A stretch of DNA of 64,000 nucleotides from Dryobates pubescens (taxonomy: Eukaryota > Chordata > Aves > Piciformes > Picidae): positions 17,013,402 through 17,077,401 of the forward strand of contig NC_071621.1 of the NCBI RefSeq assembly GCF_014839835.1, given 5' to 3'. The notes under the pieces were generated by a model. That model searched no databases and had not been told where the DNA came from. It saw only the letters and a program-made list of their open reading frames with translations. This document shows positions 1-9,179 of the stretch, piece after piece; within the stretch, counting starts at the first letter, position 1, and every line of letters starts with the position of its first letter. A program made the position numbers and the translations under genes.

Positions 1-2010
1 AAGTTTTTTGGAGGGGGTTAAGATGGCTTGGGAGGTTTTGGGGGGAGGCTGGAGATGACCTTGGGAGGTTTGGGGTTAGTCTTGAGACAGTTTGGGGAAT
101 AACTGAGATGATTTGGGTTGTTCTTGGGGGGGGGGCTCGAGGTGGTTTGGGAGGTGTTGAGGAGGCTTGAGATGGTTTGGGGTCATTTTAGGGACAATTG
201 AGGATTCTGGAGGGTTTTGGGGAGCCTTGAGATGATCTTGGGGGGTCTTGGGGGAGCCCTGAGATGATTTGGGGAGGGTTGGGGCTTATGGAGATGATCT
301 GGGGGGGTTGGGGGCGGCTTGAGATGATTTTTGGGGCCAATTGAGATGAGCTGGGGGGGTTGAGGGGAGGACTTGGGAGGGTTTTGAGAGATTTTGAGGA
401 GTCTTGAGACAATTTTGGTGGGGTTTTAACTGGGGGGAAGGGGGGGGTGGCCTGAGATGATTTTGGGAGGCTTTGGGTGAGGACTGAAATGATTTGGGGG
501 CTTTTGGAGGAGCCTGAGAGGATTTGGGGGGGGAAAAGGAGGGGTGGGAGAGGCTTGCAATGATCTTGGGGAGTTTTGGGGTAGGCTGGAGATGATCTTG
601 AGGGGGTTGGGGGGAGTCCTGAGATGGTGTGGGGAGGTTTTGGGGATAATTGAGATGACATTGGGGATTTTGGGGGGGAGGCTTGAGATGATTTTGGGAA
701 GTGTTGGGGAGGCTTGAGATGGCTTTGGGGTTTTCTTGGTGGGGGGTGGAGGAGAAGCCAGGTGAAGGCTGCTGGAGGAAGGCTCTGAGCTAGCAGCTGA
801 GTCATGGTTGGCTTGAGATGGTTTGGGGAGGTTTTGGGTGAGGACTGAGCTGATTTGGGGAGCTTTTGGGTGAGGACTGAGATGATTTGAGGGCTTTTGG
901 AGGAGCTTGAGAGGATTTGGGGGGGTGAGGTGGGGAGGACTGAGCTGATTTGGGGTATTTTTAGGGAGGCTTGAGATGACCTTGGGAGGTTTTGGGCAAG
1001 GGTTGAGATGATCTTGGGAAGTCTTTAGGTGATGTTAGGAGGTTTTGGGGAGGCTTGAGATGATTTGGAGACTTTTTGGGGAGGCTTGAGATGGTGTTGG
1101 GGTTTTCTTGGGGGGGAGGAGAAGGCAAGTGAAGGCTCTGAGCTAGCAGCTGAGTCATGGTTGGCTTGAGATGCTTTGGGGTTGGCTTGAGGTGGTTTGG
1201 GGTTGGCTTGAGGTGGTTTGGGGGTTTTCTGGGGAGGCTTGAGGTGGTTTGGAGAGGTTTGAGATGATTTTGGGAGGTTTTTGGAGAGGCTCGAGGTGGC
1301 TTTGGGGTTTTCTGGGAGGCTTGAGATGGGTTTTGGAGGCTTGAGATGATCTTGGGAGGTTTTGGAGGGAGGATTGAGATGATTTGGGGAAGACTTCAGA
1401 TGATTTTGGGGGTCTTGGGAGAGATGATCCTGAGGGGTTTGAGGGAGGCTTGAGATTATGTTGGGAGGATTTGGGGATAATTGAGATGATTTTGAGAGGT
1501 GTTGGGGAAGCTTGAGATGGTTTGGGGGTTTTCTTGGTGGAGGGGGGAGGAGAAGCCAAGTGAAGGCTGCTGGAGGAAGGCTCTGAGCTAACAGCTGAGT
1601 CATGGTTGGCTTGAGATGGTTTGGGGAGGTTTTGGGGGAGGCTTCAGTTGGTTTGGGGAGGTTTTGGGGGAGTCTTGAGTTGGTTTGGGGAGGCTTTGGG
1701 AGGCTTTGGGAGAGGCTTGAGATGGTTTGGTGAAGTTACGGGGAGTCCTGAGATGATTTGGGGTATTTCTGGGGAGGATTGAGATGGTTTGGGGGTTTTC
1801 CTGGGGGGGAGGAGAAGCCAAGTGAAGGCTCTGAGCTAGCAGCTGAGTCATGGTGGCCAAGCAGCTGCTGGGTGGAGGAGGCTCCAGATAAGGACCTTTG
1901 CTATCAGGCCCTGGCCAGACCTTGTTTGTCAGCTCCTGCTGTGCCCTGGGAGGTCCCAACCTGCAGCTGGGGGGGGGAGAAGGGGGAAGGGAAGGGGGGC
2001 ACAAGTCCTG
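1..2010. repeat. G-rich minisatellite with higher-order copies
   Basis: Tandem, imperfect units of about 25-40 bp built from TTGAGATGATTTGGGG and GGAGGTTTTGGGG phrases on the + strand. A longer block containing GGAGAAGCCAAGTGAAGG followed by GCTAGCAGCTGAGTCATGG recurs near 748, 1,113, 1,537 and 1,806, so the short units are nested in higher-order repeats of roughly 270-425 bp. G-runs of four or more are dense on the + strand. Proline/serine-rich - strand reading frames here are side effects of the repeat. No gene is seen. Confidence 0.85.
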
Positions 2011-3022
2011 CTAATGATAAATAATAGAGCTACTAATTAATAATGGAGCTAATTGCCCTGATGGCAATTAATGACGGAGCTAATAATGCTGCTAATGATT
2101 AGTGATCGAGATAGGACTCCTCCTAATGAGAGCTAATAGGGCTAATAGCGCTGCTAATAATTAATCATATGGCTGCTAGCCCTCCTAATAATTAACAGTA
2201 GTGCTAGGAGTCCTTCTAATAATTACTAATAGAGCTAATGGTCCTGCTAATGATTAATAATAGAGCTGAGTCATGCTAATAATAGATAATACAGCTAAGA
2301 GTAATAACAGTAGGAATAATAATGATGTTAATAGAGCTAAGAGGCCTCCTAATAATAAATAATAGAGCTAATAGTCCTGTCCATGATTAATAATAGAGCT
2401 AATAGTCCTGTTAATAATGATCAACAATAGAGCTGAGTCATGCTAATGATAAATAAGATGGCTAAGAGCCTTAATAATAATAATTAATAATGGAGCTAAG
2501 AGGCCTCCTAATAATAAAGAACAGAGCTAAAAGTCCTGGTAATGATAATAATAATAATAAAGAATAGAGCTAATAATCCTGCTAATAATAGTTAATGGAG
2601 CTAATAATCCTGCCAATAATGATAAATAATATGGCTAATAATAAGAATAAATAATAGTTAGAGCTAACAATCCTGCTAATAATGATAAATAATATGGCTA
2701 ATAATAAGAATAAATAACAATTAGAGCTAATAATCCTGCTAATAATGATAAATAATATGGCTAACAAAAAGAATAAATAATAGTTAGAGCTAATAATCCT
2801 GCTAATAATGATAGATAATAGGGCCAATAATAAACAATAATAATTAGAGCTAATAATCCTGCTAATAATGATAAATAATATGGCTAATAATAAGAATAAA
2901 TAATCATTAGAGCTAATAATCCTGCTAATAATGATAGATAATAGGGCCAATAATAAACAATAATAATTAGAGCTAATAATCCTGCTAATAATAGAGCTAA
3001 CAGTACTGCTAATAATTAATAT
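2011..3022. repeat. AT-rich TAATAA-type minisatellite, 60-63 bp units
   Basis: Built from GCTAATAATCCTGCTAAT-like words. The phrase TCCTGCTAATAATGATA recurs at about 2,671, 2,734, 2,797, 2,857, 2,920 and 2,980, giving unit lengths of 63, 63, 60, 63 and 60 bp. The left part (2,015-2,600) is the same vocabulary in degenerate form. Base composition contrasts sharply with the G-rich array to its left. A hydrophobic - strand reading frame across it is a repeat artefact. Confidence 0.85.
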
Positions 3023-3395
3023 TGGGGGGAGGGGGTCGAGGCTGCAGCAGAGGAGGCTGAGGGGAGACCTTTTGGCTCTCTGCAGCTCCCTGAGAGCAGC
3101 TTGCAGCCAGCTGGGGCTCAAGGGCTGCTCCTGAGGGCTGGGCCAAGAGGAGATGGCCTCAGGTTGTGGCAGGGGAGGTTGAGCTTGGCCCTGAGGAGCA
3201 ATTGGTGCCCCTGGAGGGGTGCCCAGGCCTGTGGCAGGCTGCCCAGGGCAGTGGTGGAGTGCCCATGGCTGGAGGGGTTGGGAAGCTGTGGTGCTGAGGG
3301 CCATGGGGTGGTGGTGCTGGGGCAGTGCTGGGTTGAGGGTTGCCCTCCCTCACCTTCAAGGCCTTCTCCAACCCATTCCATGGCTCCATGGTTAG
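3023..3395 (+). mobile_element. CR1 LINE fragment (3' region)
   Basis: Contains the CR1 3' landmarks in sense orientation: GAGGAGGCTGAGGGGAGACC, a GCCAAGAGGAGATGGCCTCA block, the GGCTGCCCAGGGCAGTGGTGGAGT block, and a tail reading CACCTTCAAGGCCTTCTCCAACC then ATTCCATGG. It belongs to a GC-rich, diverged CR1 subfamily repeated many times in this window. It is 5'-truncated. A second short CR1 tail lies at about 3,535-3,605. Confidence 0.8.
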
Positions 3396-3605
3396 GATCA
3401 GAAGATGATATCTGAAATGTGTAGCAATCCAAGAGGAGGAGGTGAGGACAGGACCCCCCCAGGTGTCTCAACCACACCACTCAGGCTTGGTGCCACCTCC
3501 CAGCTGCCTGAGGTTGCTTCCATCCCCCACTGGCACAGTGCTAGGGCCATGCTGGGACTCCCTCACCTTCCAAGGTCTCCTCCAACCCAAACCATTCCAT
3601 GGCTC

Positions 3606-4087
3606 TTCTCTGCACCCTACAAGTTCTGCCCCAGCCCTGTCCCTCACTCCAGCTCTCCCACTCAGGTGTTCCTCTCCAGCCACTTGCCAGCCCAGGGCTG
3701 AGCTTCTGGAAGGAGACCACAGCCTGGAGCCTCTTTCCAGGACTCTGTTGTCCTCCCACAGTTGATGAGGTGAAGTCCTCCAGTGAGGCTGAAGGGTGAG
3801 AGCAACCAGCTTGGGTAGAGGCAGGAGAAAATGGGTGAGTGGTTGGACTTGAAGGTCTCATACAACCTCAACGAGATGGAGGTTGGAGAAGCTGGGGAGG
3901 CTGGGGAGGTGGAGAGGTTGGAGAGATGGGGAGGTTGGAGAGATGGAGAGGGAGAGAGGTTGTGGGGAGATGGAGAGGCTGGGGTGGATGGAGAGGTTGG
4001 GGAGGATGGAGAGGTTGGTGGGTTTGGGGAACTGGTGAGCATGAAGGGGTTGGGGAGCTGGTGGGGTTGGGGAGGTTACTTTGTGGT
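3606..4087. repeat. Unassigned stretch, then a GAGAGGTTGGGGAGGATG array
   Basis: From 3,606 to 3,870 no gene or recognised repeat is seen. From about 3,875 to 4,080 the + strand is a purine-rich minisatellite of about 15-bp units (GGTTGGAGAGATGGGGA and similar). Confidence 0.6.
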
Positions 4088-5262
4088 GAATAGAATAGAA
4101 TAGAATAGAATAGAATAGAATAGAATAGAATAGAATAGAATAGAATAGAATTAACCAGGTTGGAAAAGACCTTTGAGATCACTGAGTCCAACCTATCCCC
4201 CAACACCATCTCATCAACTAAACCATGGCACCAAGGGCCACATCCAGTCTCTTCCTAAGCACCTCCAGGGATGGGGACTCCACCACCTCCCTGGGCAGCA
4301 CATCCCAATGGCCAATCTCTCTATGAAGAACTTCTTCCTAACATACAGCCTAAACCTCCCCTGGCACAGCTTGAGACTGTGTCCTCTTGTTCTGGTGCTG
4401 GTTGCCTGGGAGAAGAGGCCAACCCCCAGCTGGCTACAGCCTCCCTTCAGGCTAAGCAACCCCAGCTCCCTCAGCCTCTCCTCCCAGGGCTGTGCTCCAG
4501 ACCCCTCCCCAGCTTTGTTGCCCTTCTCTGGACACCTTCCAGCATCTCAATGTCCTTCTTCACCTGAGGGGCCCAGAACTGGACACAGCACTCAAGGTGT
4601 GGCCTAACCAGTGCTGAGGACAGGGCACAATGACCTCCCTGCTCCTGCTGGCCACACTGTTCCTGATGCAGGCCAGGATGCCATTGGCCTTCTTGGCCAT
4701 CTGGGCACACTGCAGGCTCATGTTCAGCCTACTCTCAACCAGTACCCCCAGGTCCCTCTCTGCCTGGCTGCTCTCCAGCCACTCTGACCCCAGCCTGTAG
4801 CACTGCCTGGGGTTGCTGTGGCCAATGTGCAGCACCTGGCACTTGGATGTGTTCAATGTGATGCCCTTGGACTCTGCCCATCTGCCCAGCCTGGCAAGGT
4901 CCCTCTGCAGAGCTCTCCTACCCTCTACCAGCTCAACTCCTGCCCCCAGCTGGGTGTCATCTGCAAACTGACTGCTGATGGACTCAGTGCCCTCATCCAG
5001 ATCATCAATAAAGATATTGAACAGGCTGGGGCCCAGCACTGAGCCCTGGGGCACACCACTAGTGCCTGGCTGCCAGCTGGCTGTGGCACCATTCACCACC
5101 ACTCTCTGGGCTCAGCCTCCAGCCAGTTCCTCCCCCAGCACAGAGTGCTGCTGTCCAAGCCAGGGGCTGACAGCTTGGCCAGGAGTTTGCTGTGGGGGAC
5201 GGTGGCAAAGGCCTTGCTGAAGTCCAGGCAGACTACAGCCACAGCCTGCCCCACAGCCCCCA
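4088..5262 (-). mobile_element. CR1 LINE, 5'-truncated, with reverse-transcriptase remnant
   Basis: On the - strand this reads as the 3' part of a CR1 element. The reading frame at 4,560-5,102 has RT hallmarks: [19 protein letters not shown], then QFADDTQLG (the catalytic F/YADD box), followed by the CR1 segments [15 protein letters not shown] and [14 protein letters not shown]. Upstream remnants (VVCLDFSKAFATVPH) run to about 5,262, where the copy is 5'-truncated. The 3' end carries an expanded (ATTCT)n tail seen as AGAAT repeats at 4,088-4,150. It is younger-looking than the GC-rich CR1 pieces. No full ORF2 remains. Confidence 0.9.
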
Positions 5263-5350
5263 GGCTGGTGGGGCTGGGGAGGCTGGTGGGCTTGGGGAGC
5301 TGGTGGGCTTGGGGAGCTGGTGGGGCTGGGGAGCTTGGGGAAGCTGGTGC
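5263..5350. repeat. Short GCTGGTGGGCTTGGGGAG minisatellite
   Basis: Four to five imperfect 18-bp units of GCTGGTGGGCTTGGGGAG sit between the broken end of the CR1 element and the globin upstream region. Confidence 0.75.
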
Positions 5351-5495
5351 TGGACATTGCCATGGTGACTCTTGCAGCCCTTTCTCCACAGCTAGGTCCA
5401 TATCTGGCAGGTCAGATGGAGACCTGCCCCTGCCCAGAGCAGGGCTGAGACCAATCTCCTGCCCTCAGCAGGACCAGAGGCCTCATCTCAGGCTG

Positions 5496-5640
5496 CCACA
5501 CCCTGACCACCTCCTCCTGCTCCCCCTCCTCCAGCGGGGGACCCTCCACCAAGGGGTCCCCAGCCAATGCCCCCTGGGGGTGGGACAGGGGAGGAGCTGC
5601 TGCTGGGGGGGATAAAAAAGCCACCAGCAGCAGCCTGGGG
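5496..5640 (+). promoter_or_regulatory. Globin proximal promoter (CACCC, CCAAT, GATA/TATA-like)
   Basis: Upstream of the globin start codon are, in order, a CACCC box (5,499-5,503), a CCAAT box (5,564-5,568) and a non-canonical TATA element reading GATAAAAAAG (5,611-5,620). The spacing places transcription start near 5,640, leaving a 5' UTR of about 70 bases. This is the classical beta-globin promoter order. The -30 element doubles as a GATA motif, as described for the chicken adult beta-globin promoter. Confidence 0.75.
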
Positions 5641-5711
5641 GTCTGCAGCTCAGCTCCAGCCCTCTGTGTCCTCCTGCAAGCTCCTGAGGAAGCCAGCAGC
5701 CAGCAGTCAGC

Positions 5712-7417
5712 ATGGTGCACTGGACAGCCGAGGAGAAGCAGCTCATCACCAGCATCTGGGCCAAGGTCAACGTGGAGGAATGTGGTGCTGAGGCCCTGGC
5801 CAGGTGAGCTCCAGGCTGCTCTGGGCATCTCCTCAGCTCCACCATGGGGGCAGAGGGACCAGGAGGAGCACCCCTGGCAGCCTCTAACCTCTCCATCTCT
5901 CCTTTGTGGCCACCTCCCTGCAGGTTGCTGATTGTCTACCCCTGGACCCAGAGGTTCTTCTCCTCCTTTGGGAACCTCTCCAGCCCCACTGCCATCATTG
6001 GCAACCCCAAGGTCCGTGCCCATGGCAAGAAGGTCCTCACCTCCTTTGGGGAAGCCATCAAGAACCTGGACAACATCAAAGCCACCTACTCCAAGCTGTC
6101 AGAGCTGCACTGTGAGAAGCTCCACGTGGACCCTGAGAACTTCAGGGTGAGTCCTGCCTGGAGCCCCTGGAGCTCCTTCCTTGGGGTGTCCTCCACCAGC
6201 AGCATCTGGGCTTACTTCCTTTGGCTGATGGAGGGGAGATGGTGGCTCCTGCAGAAGAGTTTGGGGGAGTCTTTGGGACTTCCACCCTGCAAAGGTCTCA
6301 TTTGGAGGAGAGCAGCAGGGAGGAGAAGGTGCTGGGAGGAGGTCTGGGTGGGGGACAGAAGAAACAAGGCCAGAGGAAGGTCCAGCAGGAACTGGAAGAG
6401 GAAGAGGGATGGGGAAGGAAGTGTTGAGGAGGAGGTCATGGAGCCTCCAGCAAGAGAGAAGCACCTGGGGAGGCCTCTCCAGGGAATGGTGGAGGTGGAG
6501 AAATCTCCAGCCCTGGAGCTCCAAAGCCACTTGAGGAGGAGGAGAAGAAGGGTGAAGTCCTTCCAGGAGGAGAAGGAAGGGTCAGGAGAAGGCAGGTCAG
6601 GGAAACTCAGCCTGTAGGTGGAGTGGGGGAGAAGGAGGAGGAAGACCTAGAGGCAAGGAGACCAAGGAGCTGGAGAACTTCCATGAGTGCAGAAGCCCTC
6701 AGAGAAGAAGGTGCTGAAGGGGTGAAGACAGGACAGGGGTGGGTTGGTGAGATGGGAAGGAGGGAGAGGTTGGGGAAGCTGTGAGCATGAAGAGCACAAA
6801 CCCTCCTTCAAGAGGTTCCTCAGCTCAGGAGGTCCCTTCCAGAGCTCCCCCAGCCCCACCTCAGGATGTCCCTTCAGGAGGTCCCTTCCAGAGGTTCCCC
6901 AGCTCAGCCCCACTTCAGGATGTCCCTTCAGGAGGTCCCTTCCAGAGGTTCCCCAGCTCAGCCCCACCTCAGGATGTCCCTTCAGGAGGTCCCTTCCAGA
7001 GGTTCCCCAGCTCAGCCCCACCTCAGGATGTCCCTTCAGGAGGTCCCTTCCAGAGCTCCCCCAGCTCAGCCCCACTTCAGGATGTCCCTTCAGGAGGTCC
7101 CTTCCAGAGGTTCCCCAGCTCAGCCCCACCTCAGGATGTCCCTTCAGGAGGTCCCTTCCAGAGGTTCCCCAGCTCAGCCCCACCTCAGGATGTCCCTTCA
7201 GGAGGTCCCCCAGCCCAGCCCCACCCCAGGCTGCCCCATGGGCTGGTGGAGCAGCAGCCTCCAACCCTTCTCCCTTGTGCTCCTGCAGCTCCTTGGGGAC
7301 ATCCTGATCATTGTCCTGGCTGCCCACTTCACCAAGGACTTCAGCCCTGCCTGCCAGGCGGTGTGGCAGAAGCTGGTGACGGTGGTGGCACACGCCCTGG
7401 CACGCAGGTACCACTGA
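5712..7417 (+). CDS. HBE1: Beta-family globin, embryonic (epsilon/rho) type
   Basis: Three coding exons: 5,712-5,803, 5,924-6,146 (223 nt, the usual globin exon 2) and 7,289-7,417, all with GT-AG introns at the standard globin positions (after AG of Arg30 and after Arg104). They give 146 residues after the initiator Met. The protein starts [16 protein letters not shown] and has YPWTQRFF, the distal-His segment VRAHGKKVL, the proximal-His segment [16 protein letters not shown] and ends ALARRYH. VEECG in exon 1, AIIGNPKV and [16 protein letters not shown] are closer to chicken rho/epsilon than to adult beta-A. It should form embryonic hemoglobin with alpha-type chains and heme in primitive red cells. 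It is the last globin on the RRM1 side, the position of epsilon in chicken, but rho-like gene conversion is possible. The frame is intact. Intron 2 is 1,142 bp and carries a minisatellite. Confidence 0.9.
6830..7215. repeat. 54-bp minisatellite in globin intron 2
   Basis: Seven units start at 6,864, 6,918, 6,972, 7,026, 7,080, 7,134 and 7,188, each 54 bp and beginning GGATGTCCCTTCAGGAGG. The period is a multiple of three, so stop-free reading frames of 18-residue repeats appear on both strands; these are intronic. The array stops about 75 bp before the exon 3 acceptor. Confidence 0.9.
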
Positions 7418-7506
7418 GCCCCCTCCTGCCTGAGGAGAAGGTCCCTGCTCCACCACCAGCACCTTGGAGATGTCCCTTGGGCTCCTGCTGGAGCTCTGAA
7501 CTACCC

Positions 7507-7512
7507 AATAAA
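7507..7512 (+). terminator. Globin poly(A) signal AATAAA
   Basis: AATAAA lies 90 bases after the globin stop codon, a typical spacing for a globin 3' UTR. It marks the 3' end of the globin gene near 7,530. Confidence 0.9.
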
Positions 7513-7764
7513 GGTCTCCTGGAACCACCTCTGGGGTCTGGCTGCTTCTGGGCTGGGAGGAGGAAGCGGGCTGGGGGGGTTGGGGTTGTCACTGCAGGAT
7601 GTCCTCATGGTCCTGGTCTCACGCTGGGGGTGATGTTTGGTGGCTTCCTCCAGCCTGTGGTGCACCCTTGGGTCCTCTCTCCTGGTCAGGGCAGCCTTGG
7701 GCATCTACCAGGAGGGGGAAAAAAACCCTCCTGAGGGTCCTCACCCACCAAGGGGCTGCTGGGG

Positions 7765-8320
7765 GGCACAGAATCCTTTGGGTTGGAGAAGACCTTGAAG
7801 GTGATGGGAGGCCAAGCATGGCCTCAGCACTGCCCCAGCACCACCACCCCATGGCCCTCAGCACCACAGCTCCACAGCTTCCCAACCCCTCCAGCCATGG
7901 GCACTCCACCACTGCCCTGGGCAGCCTGCCACAGGCCTGGGCACCCCTCAAGGGGCACCAATTGCTCCTCAGGGTCAAGCTCAACCTCCCCTGCCACAAC
8001 CTGAGGCCATCTCCTCTTGGCCCAGCCCTCAGGAGCAGCCCTTGAGCCCCAGCTGGCTGCAAGCTGCTCTCAGGGAGCTGCAGAGAGCCACAAGGTCTCC
8101 CCTCAGCCTCCTCTGCTGCAGCCTCAACCCCCCCAGGGCAGAGCCTGGCAAGTGCTGGAGAGAGTCCAGGGGAGGCTGGGGAGAGGCTGAGGGCCAAAGG
8201 AGGACAACAAAGGTGGGGAAGGGTCTGGGAAAGGAGGAGAAGGGTCTGGAGAAGTTGTGAGGAGAAGCTGAGGGAACTGGGGGTGGAGTTGAGGCTGCAG
8301 CAGAGGAGGCTGAAGGGAGA
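7765..8320. mobile_element. Two opposed CR1 fragments
   Basis: From 7,765 to about 8,133 the GC-rich CR1 3' region is in antisense (CACTGCCCTGGGCAGCCTGC, then GGCCATCTCCTCTTGGCCCA). From about 8,134 to 8,315 an upstream part of the same CR1 subfamily is in sense (GGAGGACAACAAAGGTGGGG, GAGAAGTTGTGAGGAG). The two meet head to head, probably through a later insertion or rearrangement. Confidence 0.75.
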
Positions 8321-8910
8321 GGTCTTTTATAGTGGAACCTTTAGAGAAAGGTCTCTGGAGAAGTCCTTTGAGATCCATCAAGTCCAAACCTTCTCAACTA
8401 AGACTTCAGTTTAGAGAGGAACCTTCAGAGAGAGGTCTCTGGAGAAGTCCTTTGAGATCTGGAGACCCATAGCAGCAGATCCCCATGGTGGACCCCCAAA
8501 AGCTCCTCAGAACTCTGCTTTAGGAAGGTCTCCTTTTGGAGAAGAACCTTCAGAGAGAGGGAGAAGCTTCAGAGCTCCCTGGACAAGGAGGAGGAAATAG
8601 TGAGGAAAGGTCTTGAGGGGGGACAAGGGGGAGGAGATGGTGAGGCAGGTTCTTGAGGTAGGAGGAGGAAATGGTGAGGAAGGCTCTTCTGGTGGTGGGG
8701 CAAGGAGGAGGAGATGGTGAGGAAAGGTCTTGAGGTAGGACAAGGAGTTGGAAGTGATGAGGAAAGGTCTCCCTGGTAGTGGTGGAGTCCTCCAAGCTAG
8801 AAGCCAAGTTGTCCCCACCAGAGAGAGCCTCCAGCACCCCTGGAATGCTGCCAGTCCCTCAGGTCCATCTCTTCCTCTGGGGCCACCAGAAGAGATTGAG
8901 CAGAACCTCT
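8321..8910. repeat. Purine-rich repeats between globin and RRM1
   Basis: Three copies of AAGGTCTCTGGAGAAGTCC-like sequence (8,350-8,460), then a degenerate minisatellite of GAGGAGGAAATGGTGAGGAA and GGTCTTGAGG words (8,560-8,780). No gene is seen. Confidence 0.6.
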
Positions 8911-8929
8911 GAAGTCCTCAGAACAGATC

Positions 8930-8935
8930 TTTAAT
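8930..8935 (-). terminator. RRM1 poly(A) signal ATTAAA (- strand)
   Basis: TTTAAT on the + strand reads ATTAAA on the - strand, about 245 bases beyond the RRM1 stop codon. It is the first plausible poly(A) signal after the stop, placing the RRM1 3' end near 8,910, about 1.4 kb from the globin 3' end (convergent genes). Confidence 0.65.
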
Positions 8936-9179
8936 CCCCATCCTACCCCACCCCAGAAGACTTCAACATGAAGACTACTCCCAGAAGATGTTTGGAGGAA
9001 GCTCCCTAGCTACCAAACCACTACCACAAAGCTTCTCATGAGCCACCTGTGGTCCAACCCCCAAACCACCTGGAGAAGGTCCAAAACCCAGCTGGGACCA
9101 CCCTGGCCCACCAGGCCCAAGCCCTCCCCAAGGTCACAGCTCAGGAGGACTCCACCCCAAGGTCTTGGGTGGACCTCTT

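Noticed and set aside
188-1603. Long proline/serine-rich - strand ORFs
   Set aside because: Complement of the G-rich minisatellite; no splice-site or family support.
2582-3304. Hydrophobic, membrane-like ORF (IIISRIISSNYY repeats)
   Set aside because: It is the antisense translation of the TAATAA minisatellite fused to a CR1 fragment; unit lengths of 60-63 bp simply preserve frame.
4560-5102. Possible host gene with reverse-transcriptase motif
   Set aside because: The RT motif belongs to a 5'-truncated CR1 LINE with a CR1 tail; similar copies occur at 24,855-25,775 and 27,835-28,615.
5844-6617. 257-codon ORF overlapping globin exon 2
   Set aside because: It is read-through of exon 2 into both introns; the spliced three-exon globin explains the homology.
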